Position numbers and translations under genes: made by a program. The notes under the pieces were generated by a model. It was not told where the DNA came from, ran no database searches, and was given only the letters and a program-made list of their open reading frames with translations. This document shows positions 7,704 to 16,173 of a stretch of DNA of 46,329 nucleotides, piece by piece (the first letter of the stretch is position 1; the number at the start of each line of letters is the position of its first letter). The DNA comes from an uncultured Planctomycetales bacterium (lineage in GTDB: Bacteria; Planctomycetota; Planctomycetia; Isosphaerales; Isosphaeraceae). The stretch spans positions 1 to 46,329 of the forward strand of contig CAIYJE010000174.1 of NCBI GenBank assembly GCA_903926465.1, in the 5' to 3' direction.

Positions 7704-8942
7704 TTAATAGTCGCTATCGTTAATGGTTTCACCACCGGCGATCGAACCCAGGGCGCGCCAGAGGGTAGGATCGACCTGGTTCAAGACGTAGCGAACGGTA
7801 CCATCGGCAAAAAGAACGTTGACGCCAGTTGAGTGCTTGCTGCTGGCACTGATAGCGGCATACGTCAGGCCGAAGTCATTTTCATCGACGTTGTCCCAGT
7901 CCATTTCCTGGGTTTGGCCGAAGTTGCCGCGATTTGCAGCAAGGCTTATTGCCATGACGCCATGGTTTGGTGGCATCGCGGTGTTGTAACCTGAATAGTA
8001 CACACCACCGTTCAGGCCCCGCGTGTGGCCAATTGGTCCACCCAGCTTGTCAGCTCCGGTTGCAGGAGTTGAGCACTTGGCTCGGGTGATCTGTTCCTCC
8101 AACGCTTTTCTGGAAGCGATACCGGGCAGTGGCACATTATCAGAGGCCCACGTGGTACCGGTTGGCAGAATTCCCGCGGACGAAGAGGGGACCGAGCCAG
8201 CCAGGGTAGAAGCCTGGCAGCTACGCATCTGAGCGTGGCCAACTGTACCTTCTGCGGCCATCATAGTATTGCTCAGACCGTCGGAAACGTCTCGGATTTT
8301 ACGAGACTGGTTCGGGCCGAACAGCCCTTCGTTCTTGGGACCATGTGAGAAGGTGGTCCAGTTGATCGAGAATACGTACCAGTTTCCTTCACAAACACCG
8401 TAGCTGGTGGTGGGAGTGTAGGTTGGAATACCGCCGGTCAGGGTCGAAGCTGGACCGGTTCCGCCCAGTGTGACGGGATCGTCGTAGGTCAGGCCGGTAT
8501 CACTGGGGCAGTGAAGCATGTTGAAAGAGTAGGTATTCACGGTCGCATTTTCGTTGGCGCTGTAACCCTTCTGGGAGGTGAAGTTGATGCTGTTGTAGAG
8601 CGTACCCTTCTCCATATAGGGGAAGGACCGGGCAAATGCGCTCCAGGACGACGTGTAGGCAAATTTCCCGACGCCTGGCTGAATTTTCATATTCGGCGTC
8701 TGGAAGGTTGGTGTAAGAATGGTCTGGCAGGGGTATGCACCCAGTGCAGACTCATAGTTGGCAAAGGCCAAGCCGATTTGCTTGAGGTTGTTAGCGCACT
8801 GAGTGCGGCGAGCGGCCTCGCGGGCTGACTGCACGGCTGGTAGCAGCAACGCAACCAGAACGCCAATGATCGAAATGACCACGAGCAATTCGATCAGCGT
8901 AAAGCCGCGACGGAGCGAACGTGAACAAGACTTCGACATCAT
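7704..8942 (-). CDS. DUF1559 pseudopilin-like protein
   Basis: 412 residues. Residues ~11-40 hold the prepilin-type cleavage/methylation signature [12 protein letters not shown] followed by one hydrophobic helix. DUF1559 then follows ([20 protein letters not shown]), with the family's typical end: [11 protein letters not shown] and a terminal [15 protein letters not shown] lies 6 bases upstream of the ATG. Type IV pilin-like leaders are cut by a prepilin peptidase, and the proteins are thought to form surface or secretion-related structures in planctomycetes, where the family is greatly expanded. The exact function is unknown. The gene is followed by a hairpin and a small lipoprotein gene. 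Confidence 0.9.
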   Translation of the reverse strand: MMSKSCSRSLRRGFTLIELLVVISIIGVLVALLLPAVQSAREAARRTQCANNLKQIGLAFANYESALGAYPCQTILTPTFQTPNMKIQPGVGKFAYTSSWSAFARSFPYMEKGTLYNSINFTSQKGYSANENATVNTYSFNMLHCPSDTGLTYDDPVTLGGTGPASTLTGGIPTYTPTTSYGVCEGNWYVFSINWTTFSHGPKNEGLFGPNQSRKIRDVSDGLSNTMMAAEGTVGHAQMRSCQASTLAGSVPSSSAGILPTGTTWASDNVPLPGIASRKALEEQITRAKCSTPATGADKLGGPIGHTRGLNGGVYYSGYNTAMPPNHGVMAISLAANRGNFGQTQEMDWDNVDENDFGLTYAAISASSKHSTGVNVLFADGTVRYVLNQVDPTLWRALGSIAGGETINDSDY

Positions 8943-9079
8943 CTAAAACCTTTCAAAAAATGTCCCTGATTGGTAATCCAACGGAACCGAAGTTGCCGGG
9001 GTCAGGGCAGAGACCGAAAACGAAATGGATTGAGAACGAAGTACCGGGCAATTCTGACGTTTCCAGCAGGCACGCTGGT

Positions 9080-10165
9080 TCAACGAGCCGCAGCCGGGTA
9101 TCGGATCGTCAGTTGCTGATATCGGCTGGGCGTTGTCGTTTTCTTGGCATCGTTGTCGTAGACCACGATGGCGGAAACCTGATCGGCGGTTGTCGCAGGC
9201 AAAAGGGCAATTCCCTCTGCCTTCTGCTTGTCTTCAAATGTCCAGATTAATTCTGGGGTTAGAGGGCCGGTTCCTGCCGATTGTGCCAGGGTTTGGTCGG
9301 CGATGAACCAGAGTCGGTTCCCATGAAAGACGTTGGCCTTGTCTTCACTGGCTGTCAAAACCAGGTAACCCGGTCGAGGCCCAGTGTTGATACGTTCAAG
9401 GGAGGTGAGTTGCTGGTTTTCGAGTCCATCTACGGATTTACCAGCCGAAAAGGCCAAAGCTCTGTGCAGGTCCAGTGTGGCGCCTGGTTCTGGAGTTTGT
9501 GTAATATCCACTTCAAAAACCCGTACCAGGTCGTCAGGTTCGCGAAGGCCAATTGCCAGGTAACGCGCTGTCGCATTGCCAGCACCATCCTGTACTTCAC
9601 GAATGGCGAGTCCTTCCACTTTCCGAAGCCCTACACGGTCGGCTGGTAGTTGCTCTGCCTCCAAGTTTTCCAGAAGGCTTTTGGCAATGTGCCAGCGACG
9701 TACGCTACCGGGCTTGATCGCCCAGGGTTGCTCCTGGCTGCAATCTCCCATGAGTTCGAATCGCAGCAGAAAATCTCGCTGAGCGCGTTCGCTATCCTCT
9801 TTTCCCGAATGGGAACCAACCACGTAATAATGGCCGTCGCTATCCTGAGCGAGTCCTTCCCATTTCGGTCCGAGCTGGAGCCCTGCAGGAAAGTCTGAAC
9901 TTGCCAAACGTGAACCCACGGCTCGACCGGTACTTCGGTCGAAAACACGTAGTTCCGAAGCCTTATCATGAACAATCAGTACGAGATTGCCATTGCCAAT
10001 TGGCTCAACGGCCGATGCTTCCAGTTCCGAATCAACGCTTCCGTCGTGCTGAATGAACGCAGTTGATGGTCCGGTGGGAATCACCTCCCAACCAGACTGG
10101 GCCAAGACACTCAGGCTGGTGCCAGCAAAGCAACCGGCTGCCCAGATTAACTGACGAATCTTCAT
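9080..10165 (-). CDS. Secreted protein, probable beta-propeller (DUF3616/esterase-like phytase type)
   Basis: 361 residues from ATG 10165. An upstream in-frame start (10261) exists, but the 10165 start has AGGGAC 7-8 bases upstream and yields the signal peptide MKIRQLIWAAGCFAGTSLSVLAQ. The mature protein has repeated blade-like segments (GNLVLIVHDKASELRVFD, KWEGLAQDSDGHYYVVGSHS, KVEGLAIREV, RPGYLVLTAS, KAEGIALLP). The recurring W/KxEGLA-D pattern resembles DUF3616 or esterase-like phytase propellers. No certain catalytic residues can be named. It reads in the same direction as the DUF1559 gene with 137 bases between them. Confidence 0.5.
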   Translation of the reverse strand: MKIRQLIWAAGCFAGTSLSVLAQSGWEVIPTGPSTAFIQHDGSVDSELEASAVEPIGNGNLVLIVHDKASELRVFDRSTGRAVGSRLASSDFPAGLQLGPKWEGLAQDSDGHYYVVGSHSGKEDSERAQRDFLLRFELMGDCSQEQPWAIKPGSVRRWHIAKSLLENLEAEQLPADRVGLRKVEGLAIREVQDGAGNATARYLAIGLREPDDLVRVFEVDITQTPEPGATLDLHRALAFSAGKSVDGLENQQLTSLERINTGPRPGYLVLTASEDKANVFHGNRLWFIADQTLAQSAGTGPLTPELIWTFEDKQKAEGIALLPATTADQVSAIVVYDNDAKKTTTPSRYQQLTIRYPAAAR

Positions 10166-10428
10166 GCAAATGTCCCTGCCTGCGGGCAAATTCATCAACA
10201 GTTCAACCTCATTCACGAAGATTCTAATCGATCGTGTTTTTTCTTGTGTGAGGCTCTGCATAAATAAACGTGTGTTTTGTGTGAATTTCGACTGGGTAGT
10301 CTTTTATCAAATGCGAACAATCATTCATAACTAAAATCAGAGAATGCTAAATTCTAGGCGAGATGAGGTTGTCTTAACGGTTTTTTATACTGTTACGTCA
10401 CGAAAAATTCATAATTCCGAGGTGGAAC

Positions 10429-10599
10429 GTGACCCGGATCTCCAAACTGTTTCTGGTCGGATGCTGTGGTGCGTTGTACGGAGCTACTGCCATGCTGGAC
10501 GATTATCACGAACACCAGATTCTGAAGATGCGCAACCGTCCCCAGGACATTACTCAGGATCATCGGGCGCTGCTTTTGTCAGTGCTCTATCGCGGTTGA
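10429..10599 (+). CDS. Putative 56-residue hydrophobic-start small protein
   Basis: A GTG-started frame preceded by GAGGTGG about 4 bases upstream. It begins (M)TRISKLFLVGCCGALYGA, a hydrophobic stretch with a lipobox-like LVGC, and continues with a polar, His/Arg-rich tail (DDYHEHQILKMRNRPQDI) ending LLSVLYRG. A GC-rich hairpin-like CCCCA/TGGGG lies just downstream (10624-10653). The hydrophobic segment before the Cys is short for a lipoprotein signal, so a small membrane protein is equally possible. It overlaps a longer frame (10344-10619) that has no recognisable features. I do not recognise the family. Confidence 0.35.
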   Translation: MTRISKLFLVGCCGALYGATAMLDDYHEHQILKMRNRPQDITQDHRALLLSVLYRG

Positions 10600-10853
10600 A
10601 GATTAGTTTGCACGTGTAGGTCAGCCCCACCTCCCGGCTGTCTCTTGGGGTTGCTTGTGTGTGCAGCCCATTCGGAAACCGTTATCAACGATAGTCAGAG
10701 ACGTTCATTTCCGGTTGAAACCAGTCACGGGAACCGCCAGGAAACCACGACGAGAATTGTAGATCTTGTTTGTGTCTAATAACGTCGTAAACATGGATAT
10801 CAACAAGCGTTTTTGTAAGTGCCTGTCTCGGTTGGCGCACTCATGGCCCGTGG

Positions 10854-10876
10854 CTCGTCTGATCTCATCAGACGAG
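10854..10876. repeat. Perfect 10-bp inverted repeat
   Basis: CTCGTCTGAT, CTC, ATCAGACGAG. It is not followed by a T-run on either strand and lies away from any gene end. Confidence 0.6.
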
Positions 10877-11386
10877 AGTTACACACCTGGATTGCGTGTT
10901 GTCGGGATCGGATATAAGCCCTCGGCTTTGTTCTGGTTACACCAGCGCAGCGGAGGCCGGTTGGCTAGACCATATCGCTACAGGCAAGTGCAGACGTGGA
11001 CTGGCTCGCGCCTCTCGTGAGTCCAGTTCCCTCGCACTCGATTCACATTATCCGGAATTGGCCGGCTGGACACGGTCTAGCAATGCCGTGGGTGCGCTAG
11101 AGGCCAGTCATTGATTTCCTGATCGACAGGTCGCCGATCCGAACGTACGCCAGACGAACTCTAGGGAGATGCTGGTTGCCATTGTCCGTCCATCTCACCA
11201 CCAGCGTTCAGGGCCGCGACAATTGTTCTGCAATCCCGGTACCCCGATCCTTGGACAGGCGGTTGTGGGGTAAATCCCTGGTGTTGGCTCAATGGCTCTG
11301 AAGGGACGTACGACAGTTTTGTGATTCAAGATTCGATCAACGCAGGCAGACCCGTTTGGATAGGAGGCCGCTGTTCGTCGTTGTTG

Positions 11387-11459
11387 GCTGCCAACCTGGG
11401 GGCTGGCAAACAGACACTGCGTAATTGCCTAATAAGGCAATGCGTACAAGGTTGGCAGC
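11387..11459. repeat. Nested inverted repeat (cruciform-like)
   Basis: Outer arms GCTGCCAACCT (11387-11397) and AGGTTGGCAGC (11449-11459) are perfect over 11 bp. Inner arms ATTGCCT (11424-11430) and AGGCAAT (11435-11441) form a 7-bp stem with an AATA loop. The folded strand would give an outer stem with a central hairpin. Confidence 0.6.
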
Positions 11460-11482
11460 AAAACTCTTGTCAATTGACCAAT

Positions 11483-11528
11483 AAAAAACCCTGCATCACC
11501 AGTCAATGAAGACCAGAGATTCAGGGTT
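11483..11528 (-). terminator. Rho-independent terminator of the small basic protein gene
   Basis: On the minus strand AACCCTG (11528-11522) pairs with CAGGGTT (11493-11487), and TTTT follows directly. Inner bases ATC/GAT and GGTC/GACT can extend the stem. It begins about 25 bases past the stop of the gene at 11553. Confidence 0.7.
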
Positions 11529-11552
11529 AATCGTATCAATCGAGCTCTAGTC

Positions 11553-11696
11553 TCAGAGTCCCTTGCCGCCAGCGTGCTTGCGCTTGCGAGGATTCCGAAC
11601 GCCGTTGAGCTTGGCCCGACGTCCCTTGGTAATCGGGGAGCTGTCGGCCTTCTTGCGCCATTTGAAGCTTTTACGATGCCGGGTCTTGGCCTTCAT
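11553..11696 (-). CDS. Very basic 47-residue protein
   Basis: ATG 11696 to TGA 11553. The protein starts MKAKTRHRKSFKWRKKAD and ends NPRKRKHAGGKGL. More than a third of its residues are Lys or Arg and it has almost no acidic residues. Size and composition suggest a nucleic-acid-binding or ribosome-associated protein. There is a faint resemblance to the start of bL35 (KTxR...FKKT), too weak for a call. No good Shine-Dalgarno sequence is visible, but a strong promoter upstream (11779-11807) and a terminator downstream frame it as a single-gene transcript of about 290 bases. It lies 165 bases downstream of the HMG-CoA reductase-like gene. The family is not recognised. Confidence 0.7.
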   Translation of the reverse strand: MKAKTRHRKSFKWRKKADSSPITKGRRAKLNGVRNPRKRKHAGGKGL

Positions 11697-11778
11697 GAGA
11701 GACGCTCGTTCGCAGGTTCAAAAATTTGGGAGCCAGCCCAGACTTGCGTAGAAGTCTCAGACTTTGGCGAAGATCGAA

Positions 11779-11807
11779 ATTATGCCTGACTGGTCCAGAG
11801 ATTTCAA
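11779..11807 (-). promoter_or_regulatory. Sigma-70-type promoter for the small basic protein gene
   Basis: On the minus strand TTGAAA (11807-11802) and CATAAT (11784-11779) are separated by exactly 17 bases. Transcription would start near 11772, leaving a leader of about 75 bases before the ATG at 11696. Confidence 0.6.
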
Positions 11808-11833
11808 GCCGAACTCGTCGTGCAATTCAGCAA

Positions 11834-11849
11834 CACCCCAAACGGGGTG
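11834..11849 (-). terminator. Short GC hairpin after the HMG-CoA reductase-like gene
   Basis: CACCCC and GGGGTG form a 6-bp stem with a 4-base loop, 13 bases past the stop at 11862. Only TTG follows on the minus strand, so termination may be inefficient. Confidence 0.4.
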
Positions 11850-11861
11850 AAATTTCAGAAC

Positions 11862-13130
11862 TCAGCCTTGGGACTTGCGTCCGTATTTTTCGTGTGCGGT
11901 TGCAAACGTACCAGAAACCACGGCCGCCATCAAAGAGAGTTCCAGTGCCAGGGCTGAAGCCGCAATGATCTCGGCCAGCTTTCGAGCCGCGTGTGGCCCC
12001 TCTTGGCAGCCGAGCAGGGTCAGATTTCGCTGCTGGGCGGGTAAACGCGTGCCGCCTCCCACCGTGCCTACCGTGAGGGACGGGAGGGTCATCCGTAGGG
12101 TCAGCCCCTCCTCCTCCCACAACGTTGCCTGGGTAAAGGCCACGGCATTTTCGGCCACACAGGCGGCATCTTGTCCGGTAGCCAGATAAATGGCCGTAAG
12201 GGCGTTGGCCACATGCAGGTTATTTCCCAGGATGCCAATGGCCTGCGCGGTTGTGACCGCCAGTTGCTGGAAATCGAGCACGGACTGGGCGGTCAGGCCC
12301 AGGAATTCCAGTACATCTCGGGAAAGCTGCGCTTCCACCGAGACGGCGTGGCCGCGTCCCGCTGAAAGGGTGCGCCGGGAGGGTTTTTTGTCGCTATTGA
12401 AGCCAGATTCCAGATAGTACGGATACCCGGTCTCTTTCTGGATCACCTGGCAGGCGGCCTCGGTGGCCAGGGTGACCATGTTTTGGCCAGCCGCATTTCC
12501 CGTGTCGTAGACGAAGTCTAGCACCATCCAGTTCTGAAGGGGAACGGTGTCAATTCTGAGTAACCGTCCGTACCGGGTGGTTGATTCGGCAGCCGCCCGA
12601 AGCATACCCAGGTGGGCGTTGACCCACTCCAGAAATGGCCCCGTTTCGGAAATGCTGGGAAGCACAAATGCGGGCGACCTGGAAAGTTCCTGCTTCAGGT
12701 GAACGGTTCGACAGCCTCCGCTCATGGCCAAGGCCAGCAAGCCACGGGTCATGGAAAGCGTCAGCGTTCCTTCCAGAGTTGCCAGCGGCACGGCGAATTC
12801 ACCCTGCGCATAGGTGCCCTGAACCACCAAAGGGGACGCGATCGACATAGGTAGCGGCACAAAACCGACATGGTTTTCAATGATTCCCGGCAGTTCCGCC
12901 GTCTCGGGGAGAGGCGTTCCGGTCAGGTCAACACCGGTGTTCTTCTCAACCCAACGGATCCGTCGATCTCGGTCTTTAGCCTGGGTTCCGCCCGGTGGTT
13001 TGCCGGGAATGCTTCGCACGCTCGGTAATTCACTGTCAAGAACGGTTACCGCGGCGGGCTGCAGAGGCGATGTTACCGGCCTACCTTCATGCGATGGGTC
13101 GGCCAGGGTTTCTTGAGGTTTGAGATCCAT
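11862..13130 (-). CDS. Divergent hydroxymethylglutaryl-CoA reductase
   Basis: 422 residues. HMG-CoA reductase reduces HMG-CoA to mevalonate with NAD(P)H. Visible family motifs: IENHVGFVPLPMSIASPL (res ~85-101), the catalytic-glutamate motif FAVPLATLEG (E120), DKK (K248/K249, catalytic lysine), HVANALTAIYLATGQD (catalytic D321), the nucleotide-binding GTVGGGTRLP (~355-364) and a C-terminal histidine (H413 in TAHEKYGR). The usual GDAMGMN segment is altered to GNAAGQN (~211-217). The first ~55 residues are a Pro-rich extension. Most bacteria make isoprenoids by the MEP route, and ispF of that route lies 2.5 kb away, so this enzyme may serve another branch, for example acyl-CoA metabolism. That role is inference. 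Confidence 0.8.
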   Translation of the reverse strand: MDLKPQETLADPSHEGRPVTSPLQPAAVTVLDSELPSVRSIPGKPPGGTQAKDRDRRIRWVEKNTGVDLTGTPLPETAELPGIIENHVGFVPLPMSIASPLVVQGTYAQGEFAVPLATLEGTLTLSMTRGLLALAMSGGCRTVHLKQELSRSPAFVLPSISETGPFLEWVNAHLGMLRAAAESTTRYGRLLRIDTVPLQNWMVLDFVYDTGNAAGQNMVTLATEAACQVIQKETGYPYYLESGFNSDKKPSRRTLSAGRGHAVSVEAQLSRDVLEFLGLTAQSVLDFQQLAVTTAQAIGILGNNLHVANALTAIYLATGQDAACVAENAVAFTQATLWEEEGLTLRMTLPSLTVGTVGGGTRLPAQQRNLTLLGCQEGPHAARKLAEIIAASALALELSLMAAVVSGTFATAHEKYGRKSQG

Positions 13131-13291
13131 GGTTTTGATCGTTTCCAGCAGCCGAGACGAGACTCAAGCCCGGTTGAGCTTAAAAATCTTGGAGAAGACG
13201 CGATTTTCCGAAGCGGCCTGCCCAGAGGCCAGGCCCGAATGCGTTTAATGCAAGGCTTGAGTGTATCGGAACTCAGGCAAAAAAGGAGCCA

Positions 13292-13337
13292 ACCAAAAAA
13301 GAAGCCCGGTGGGGTCCAGAAGAGGAATCCACCGGGC
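13292..13337 (-). terminator. Rho-independent terminator of the aldo/keto reductase gene
   Basis: On the minus strand GCCCGGTGG (13337-13329) pairs with CCACCGGGC (13312-13304), followed by TTCTTTTTT. A 9-bp GC-rich stem, 54 bases past the stop. Confidence 0.8.
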
Positions 13338-13390
13338 ATGATCAGGACTAATCAGGGAGAATCTGGGCCGACCACAGCTTCTGCCGTGGG

Positions 13391-14656
13391 TCAGGCGAGG
13401 TGTTCATCCACCTTGGGCAGCAGGGCGGTGAAGTTTAGCCCATTCGGGCAGGCCTTCTGAGCGGCCGCCAAGTCAGCCCCCTGCCAGCGCTTTTCGCTGG
13501 CGGTCAGTTCGGCGTAAAAACGCCGAGCTTCGCCCCGGTAGCCATGGTGTTGGAAATAGGTGAGGTATCGGGTGAGATCGCCCAATCGAGCGTCGGTTCC
13601 CGCAGCCTTGGAGCAACGGCCGTCACAGTCGGCGCACAAGGTTGGGCCGGCGGCCAAGGCCGCATCTCGTAGTTGGTGGATATCGGCTTCCTTGAGCGGC
13701 CCGGTGTAGCGTAGTGCCGCATCGGAGTTTTCCCGGATGTGGTCGGTGTTACGCATGGAAACGCAGGCCGTGGAAATTCGCTCGTCAGACCAGATTGCGT
13801 GGAGCAACCCCTGGAATGGTGTGAGGTTGCGTTCTTTGAGCATGGGAACCCGCTTCACCACCTCTTCAAGGATAGCTGCCCCTTGACCGTTTCCGGGGTT
13901 GAACTGGCCGGCCACCTGCTTCATCGAGATCAGGCCAATTTGCTTGGCATGGCAGGCGTCGAGGGCTTTGTTCAGGGGAGACTCTTTATCGAGCCAAGGG
14001 GTGTACTGCAGCATGATGGCGTCAACGTACCCGCCTTCCGCTGCGGCCTGAAGGAATTCCGCACGTCGCTCGTGGTGGGACGAGAAGCCGAAGAACTTGA
14101 TTTTGCCCTGGGTCTTGAGCTTTTCAACGGCCTTGGCCCATTCCTTGTCCTTGGGTACGTCCACGCCATGCTGGGGGCTCTGATCACCCAGAGCATGAAT
14201 GAAGAACAGGTCGAGATAGTCGGTCCCGAGTGCCTTCAGACGCTCGTCAACCACCTTCTCAAGGTCTTTTGGTTCATTGGGGTGGTCTTTGGTGACCAGG
14301 AAGATTTGCTTGCGAACTTCGGGGGCAACTTCAAACCAACGCTTGATGCCGGGCTCAGAGCCGTACGATTTGGCCGCGTCGTAGTATCGGATTCCGCTGG
14401 CATACGCAAACCGGAGCAAGCGATCGAGACCGGTACTCTGCCAGGTTCCAAGGTTCAAAATTGAGACATCGACGCCGGTTTTCCCCAGCTTGCGCTTGGG
14501 CAAAATCGGTTCAGCGGCGGGGTCGTCAGCGGCATTCGCCCTGGCTGATCCAGTTGCGACAATCGTGGAGCTTGCGGCAAGGCCGGCGGCGGCCGTGTTC
14601 AGGAATGTGCGGCGATTCGGAGAATCGAGTGAATCGCCCGTCAAGCCTTGGTCCAT
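13391..14656 (-). CDS. Tat-exported aldo/keto reductase with C-terminal Cys cluster
   Basis: 421 residues from ATG 14656, preceded by GGGGAG about 9 bases away; upstream in-frame ATGs (14665, 14698) are less well placed. The Tat leader has NRRTFLNTAAAGLAASS, and the mature domain starts KRKLGKTGVDVSILNLGTW, standard for aldo/keto reductases. Catalytic-tetrad residues are visible: D in YDAAKSYG, Y in KSYG, K in LVTKDHP and H in FFIHALG. The tail holds CADCDGRC and a later KACPNG, the four-cysteine pattern of ferredoxin-like ends in this subfamily. It probably acts on sugars or aldehydes in the periplasm. Substrate unknown; no partner gene is adjacent. Confidence 0.85.
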   Translation of the reverse strand: MDQGLTGDSLDSPNRRTFLNTAAAGLAASSTIVATGSARANAADDPAAEPILPKRKLGKTGVDVSILNLGTWQSTGLDRLLRFAYASGIRYYDAAKSYGSEPGIKRWFEVAPEVRKQIFLVTKDHPNEPKDLEKVVDERLKALGTDYLDLFFIHALGDQSPQHGVDVPKDKEWAKAVEKLKTQGKIKFFGFSSHHERRAEFLQAAAEGGYVDAIMLQYTPWLDKESPLNKALDACHAKQIGLISMKQVAGQFNPGNGQGAAILEEVVKRVPMLKERNLTPFQGLLHAIWSDERISTACVSMRNTDHIRENSDAALRYTGPLKEADIHQLRDAALAAGPTLCADCDGRCSKAAGTDARLGDLTRYLTYFQHHGYRGEARRFYAELTASEKRWQGADLAAAQKACPNGLNFTALLPKVDEHLA

Positions 14657-14979
14657 CGATTTCATCTCCCCGGCGCGGGATTGGCGAGGGTCAAGCACAA
14701 CACCCTTGGTCGGCTTTGACTGATTCGCACGTTACTCTCTTCACAGATTAAGGCTGCGCTTCCCCGGTGTCGAGGGACAAGCCTTTCTGAGGAGCCCTGG
14801 AACGGGTCTGGCTTGAGGTCAGAGCCGCGTGGCCGCGGGAGCACCGACTCCCGAGGGGATCTGGGCGTACCTGACAAACAGTTCGACCGTTCTCTCGGAT
14901 GGATTGACCTGGCTGGGAACCCGTTCTGACCGCTCCCTGCCGCGAGGCAACTGTCCAGGTTCACCCTGGTACGTCGGCT
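14657..14979. other. Spacer between aldo/keto reductase and csrA genes
   Basis: About 320 bases. I see no gene, RNA or terminator with a clear T-run. An antisense-looking frame here (14662-14964) has no ribosome site and is low-complexity. Confidence 0.4.
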
Positions 14980-15228
14980 TCAACCGATGACCACGGAATC
15001 AGCAGCCTGAAACACGAGGCTGTAGTCCTGAGGCTCCGTATCCAGGTTGCAGTCCTCGGTCTCAGCTTCTTCAAGCGTCTGACGAACGAGTTCCTCACGC
15101 ATGACCTGGACTTCTCGCGGGGCTTCAATTCCAAGCCGAACCGTGTTCCGATCGACCTTGACGATCGTGACCACGATGTTGCCGTCGATCACGATCTTTT
15201 CGTTCAGCTTCCGGCTGAGTACCAACAT
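14980..15228 (-). CDS. csrA: Carbon storage regulator CsrA
   Basis: 82 residues beginning MLVLSRKLNEKIVIDGNI, the invariant CsrA start. The beta-strand pattern continues with VRLGIEAPREVQVMRE, including the RNA-contacting R44. A strong AAGGAGG lies 6 bases before the ATG. CsrA is a dimeric RNA-binding regulator that recognises GGA motifs in mRNA leaders and controls translation or stability. The C-terminal ~25 residues (EEAETEDCNLDTEPQ and on) form an acidic extension beyond the usual ~60-residue core. The gene is divergent from ispF across a 416-base spacer. Confidence 0.97.
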   Translation of the reverse strand: MLVLSRKLNEKIVIDGNIVVTIVKVDRNTVRLGIEAPREVQVMREELVRQTLEEAETEDCNLDTEPQDYSLVFQAADSVVIG

Positions 15229-15644
15229 GAGGACCTCCTTGCGATTGCGACCCGATTGGGTGGATGGCTTCCGTTGTTCGACACCTCAAATTCGGGGCGA
15301 TGCCGTTTTTGTGACACCACCTGTCCTCCGAGTCTGTCGCTGAGATTCTATTGCAGTCCATATGCCGACCGGGTGAAAGAGGTCCCCAAAATAATAGTAA
15401 CATGATGTGGAATAAGCGGTTAAAATTTCTCAAGTTTGGCATTGACTCTGCCGAAGACAGCCTCGGTCTTGAAAAAATGACTTTCAAAATTCATGCACGC
15501 AAGCATTAGTTAGTAGGAACTCCAATCTATCGATGGACGGGGATTGGCAAGTTTGGCGGTCGCGGGTACGATCCGGAACGCGCATGAAGGCAGCGGCAAC
15601 TCTGGCCAGGGCCGCGAGAACTGGTGGTGATCTGGGGTGACATT
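15229..15644. other. Divergent spacer csrA/ispF
   Basis: 416 bases between divergent genes that must hold both promoters. The stretch around 15380-15490 is AT-rich, but I cannot pick a convincing -35/-10 pair. No small gene seen. Confidence 0.4.
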
Positions 15645-16124
15645 ATGAGGGTGGGTCTTGGACACGATCTGCATCGACTTGAGCCAGGCCGTCTGCTGAT
15701 TCTGGGCGGGGTCCGGATTGAGTATGACCGTGGCCTGATGGGCCACTCGGACGCCGACGTGGTGCTTCATGCGGTGGCCGATGCTCTGCTGGGGGCTGCT
15801 GCTCTGGGCGATATTGGTGAGCACTTTCCCGATACCGACCCTCGCCACAAAGATCTGGATAGTGGTCGCCTGCTCTCGGAGGTCATGGACCTGATTTCCA
15901 GAGGGGGGTGGCAGGTCATGAACTGTGACCTGACAATTCATGCGCAGGCCCCCAAACTTGTTCCCTACAAGGAACGCATTCGTCAGAACGTTGCTCGCCT
16001 GTTGCTGATCGAACCCGGCGACATGAACGTCAAGGCAAAGACGGGTGAACTGGTGGGTCCGGTCGGCCGTGGCGAGGCGATTGCCTGCGATGCGGTTGTT
16101 CTGATTGAGCGAGCCACGCTCTGA
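15645..16124 (+). CDS. ispF: 2-C-methyl-D-erythritol 2,4-cyclodiphosphate synthase
   Basis: 159 residues, the usual size. MRVGLGHDLHRL gives the D8/H10 zinc ligands, and GHSDADVVLHAVADALLGA with GDIGEHFPDTDP is the family signature. The near-C-terminal KAKTGELVGPVGRGE matches the nucleotide-binding end. IspF cyclises CDP-methylerythritol 2-phosphate to MEcPP in the MEP isoprenoid pathway, in the cytoplasm. The start ATG at 15645 is chosen over an upstream TTG in the same frame (15624). cysS begins 49 bases downstream, so ispF and cysS form a short operon, a common bacterial pairing. Confidence 0.96.
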   Translation: MRVGLGHDLHRLEPGRLLILGGVRIEYDRGLMGHSDADVVLHAVADALLGAAALGDIGEHFPDTDPRHKDLDSGRLLSEVMDLISRGGWQVMNCDLTIHAQAPKLVPYKERIRQNVARLLLIEPGDMNVKAKTGELVGPVGRGEAIACDAVVLIERATL

Positions 16125-16173
16125 GCACGTTGTTTCTATTGTTCAATCCGCCTCCCCTGCACCGGGACCAGTC

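Larger units (their letters stand above)
10600..11482. other. Gene-poor spacer with inverted repeats
   Basis: About 0.9 kb without a convincing gene. Frames at 10766-11020 and 11321-11509 lack ribosome sites and family motifs. It holds a perfect 10-bp hairpin (10854-10876) and a nested inverted repeat (11387-11459), listed separately. Confidence 0.5.

Noticed and set aside
11387-11459. Integron attC site
   Set aside because: The outer arms read TGCCAAC and GTTGGCA, which do not fit the RYYYAAC/GTTRRRY boxes, and no integrase gene is near.
13739-14464. 241-codon plus-strand frame
   Set aside because: Antisense to the aldo/keto reductase, which has clear catalytic residues and its own terminator.
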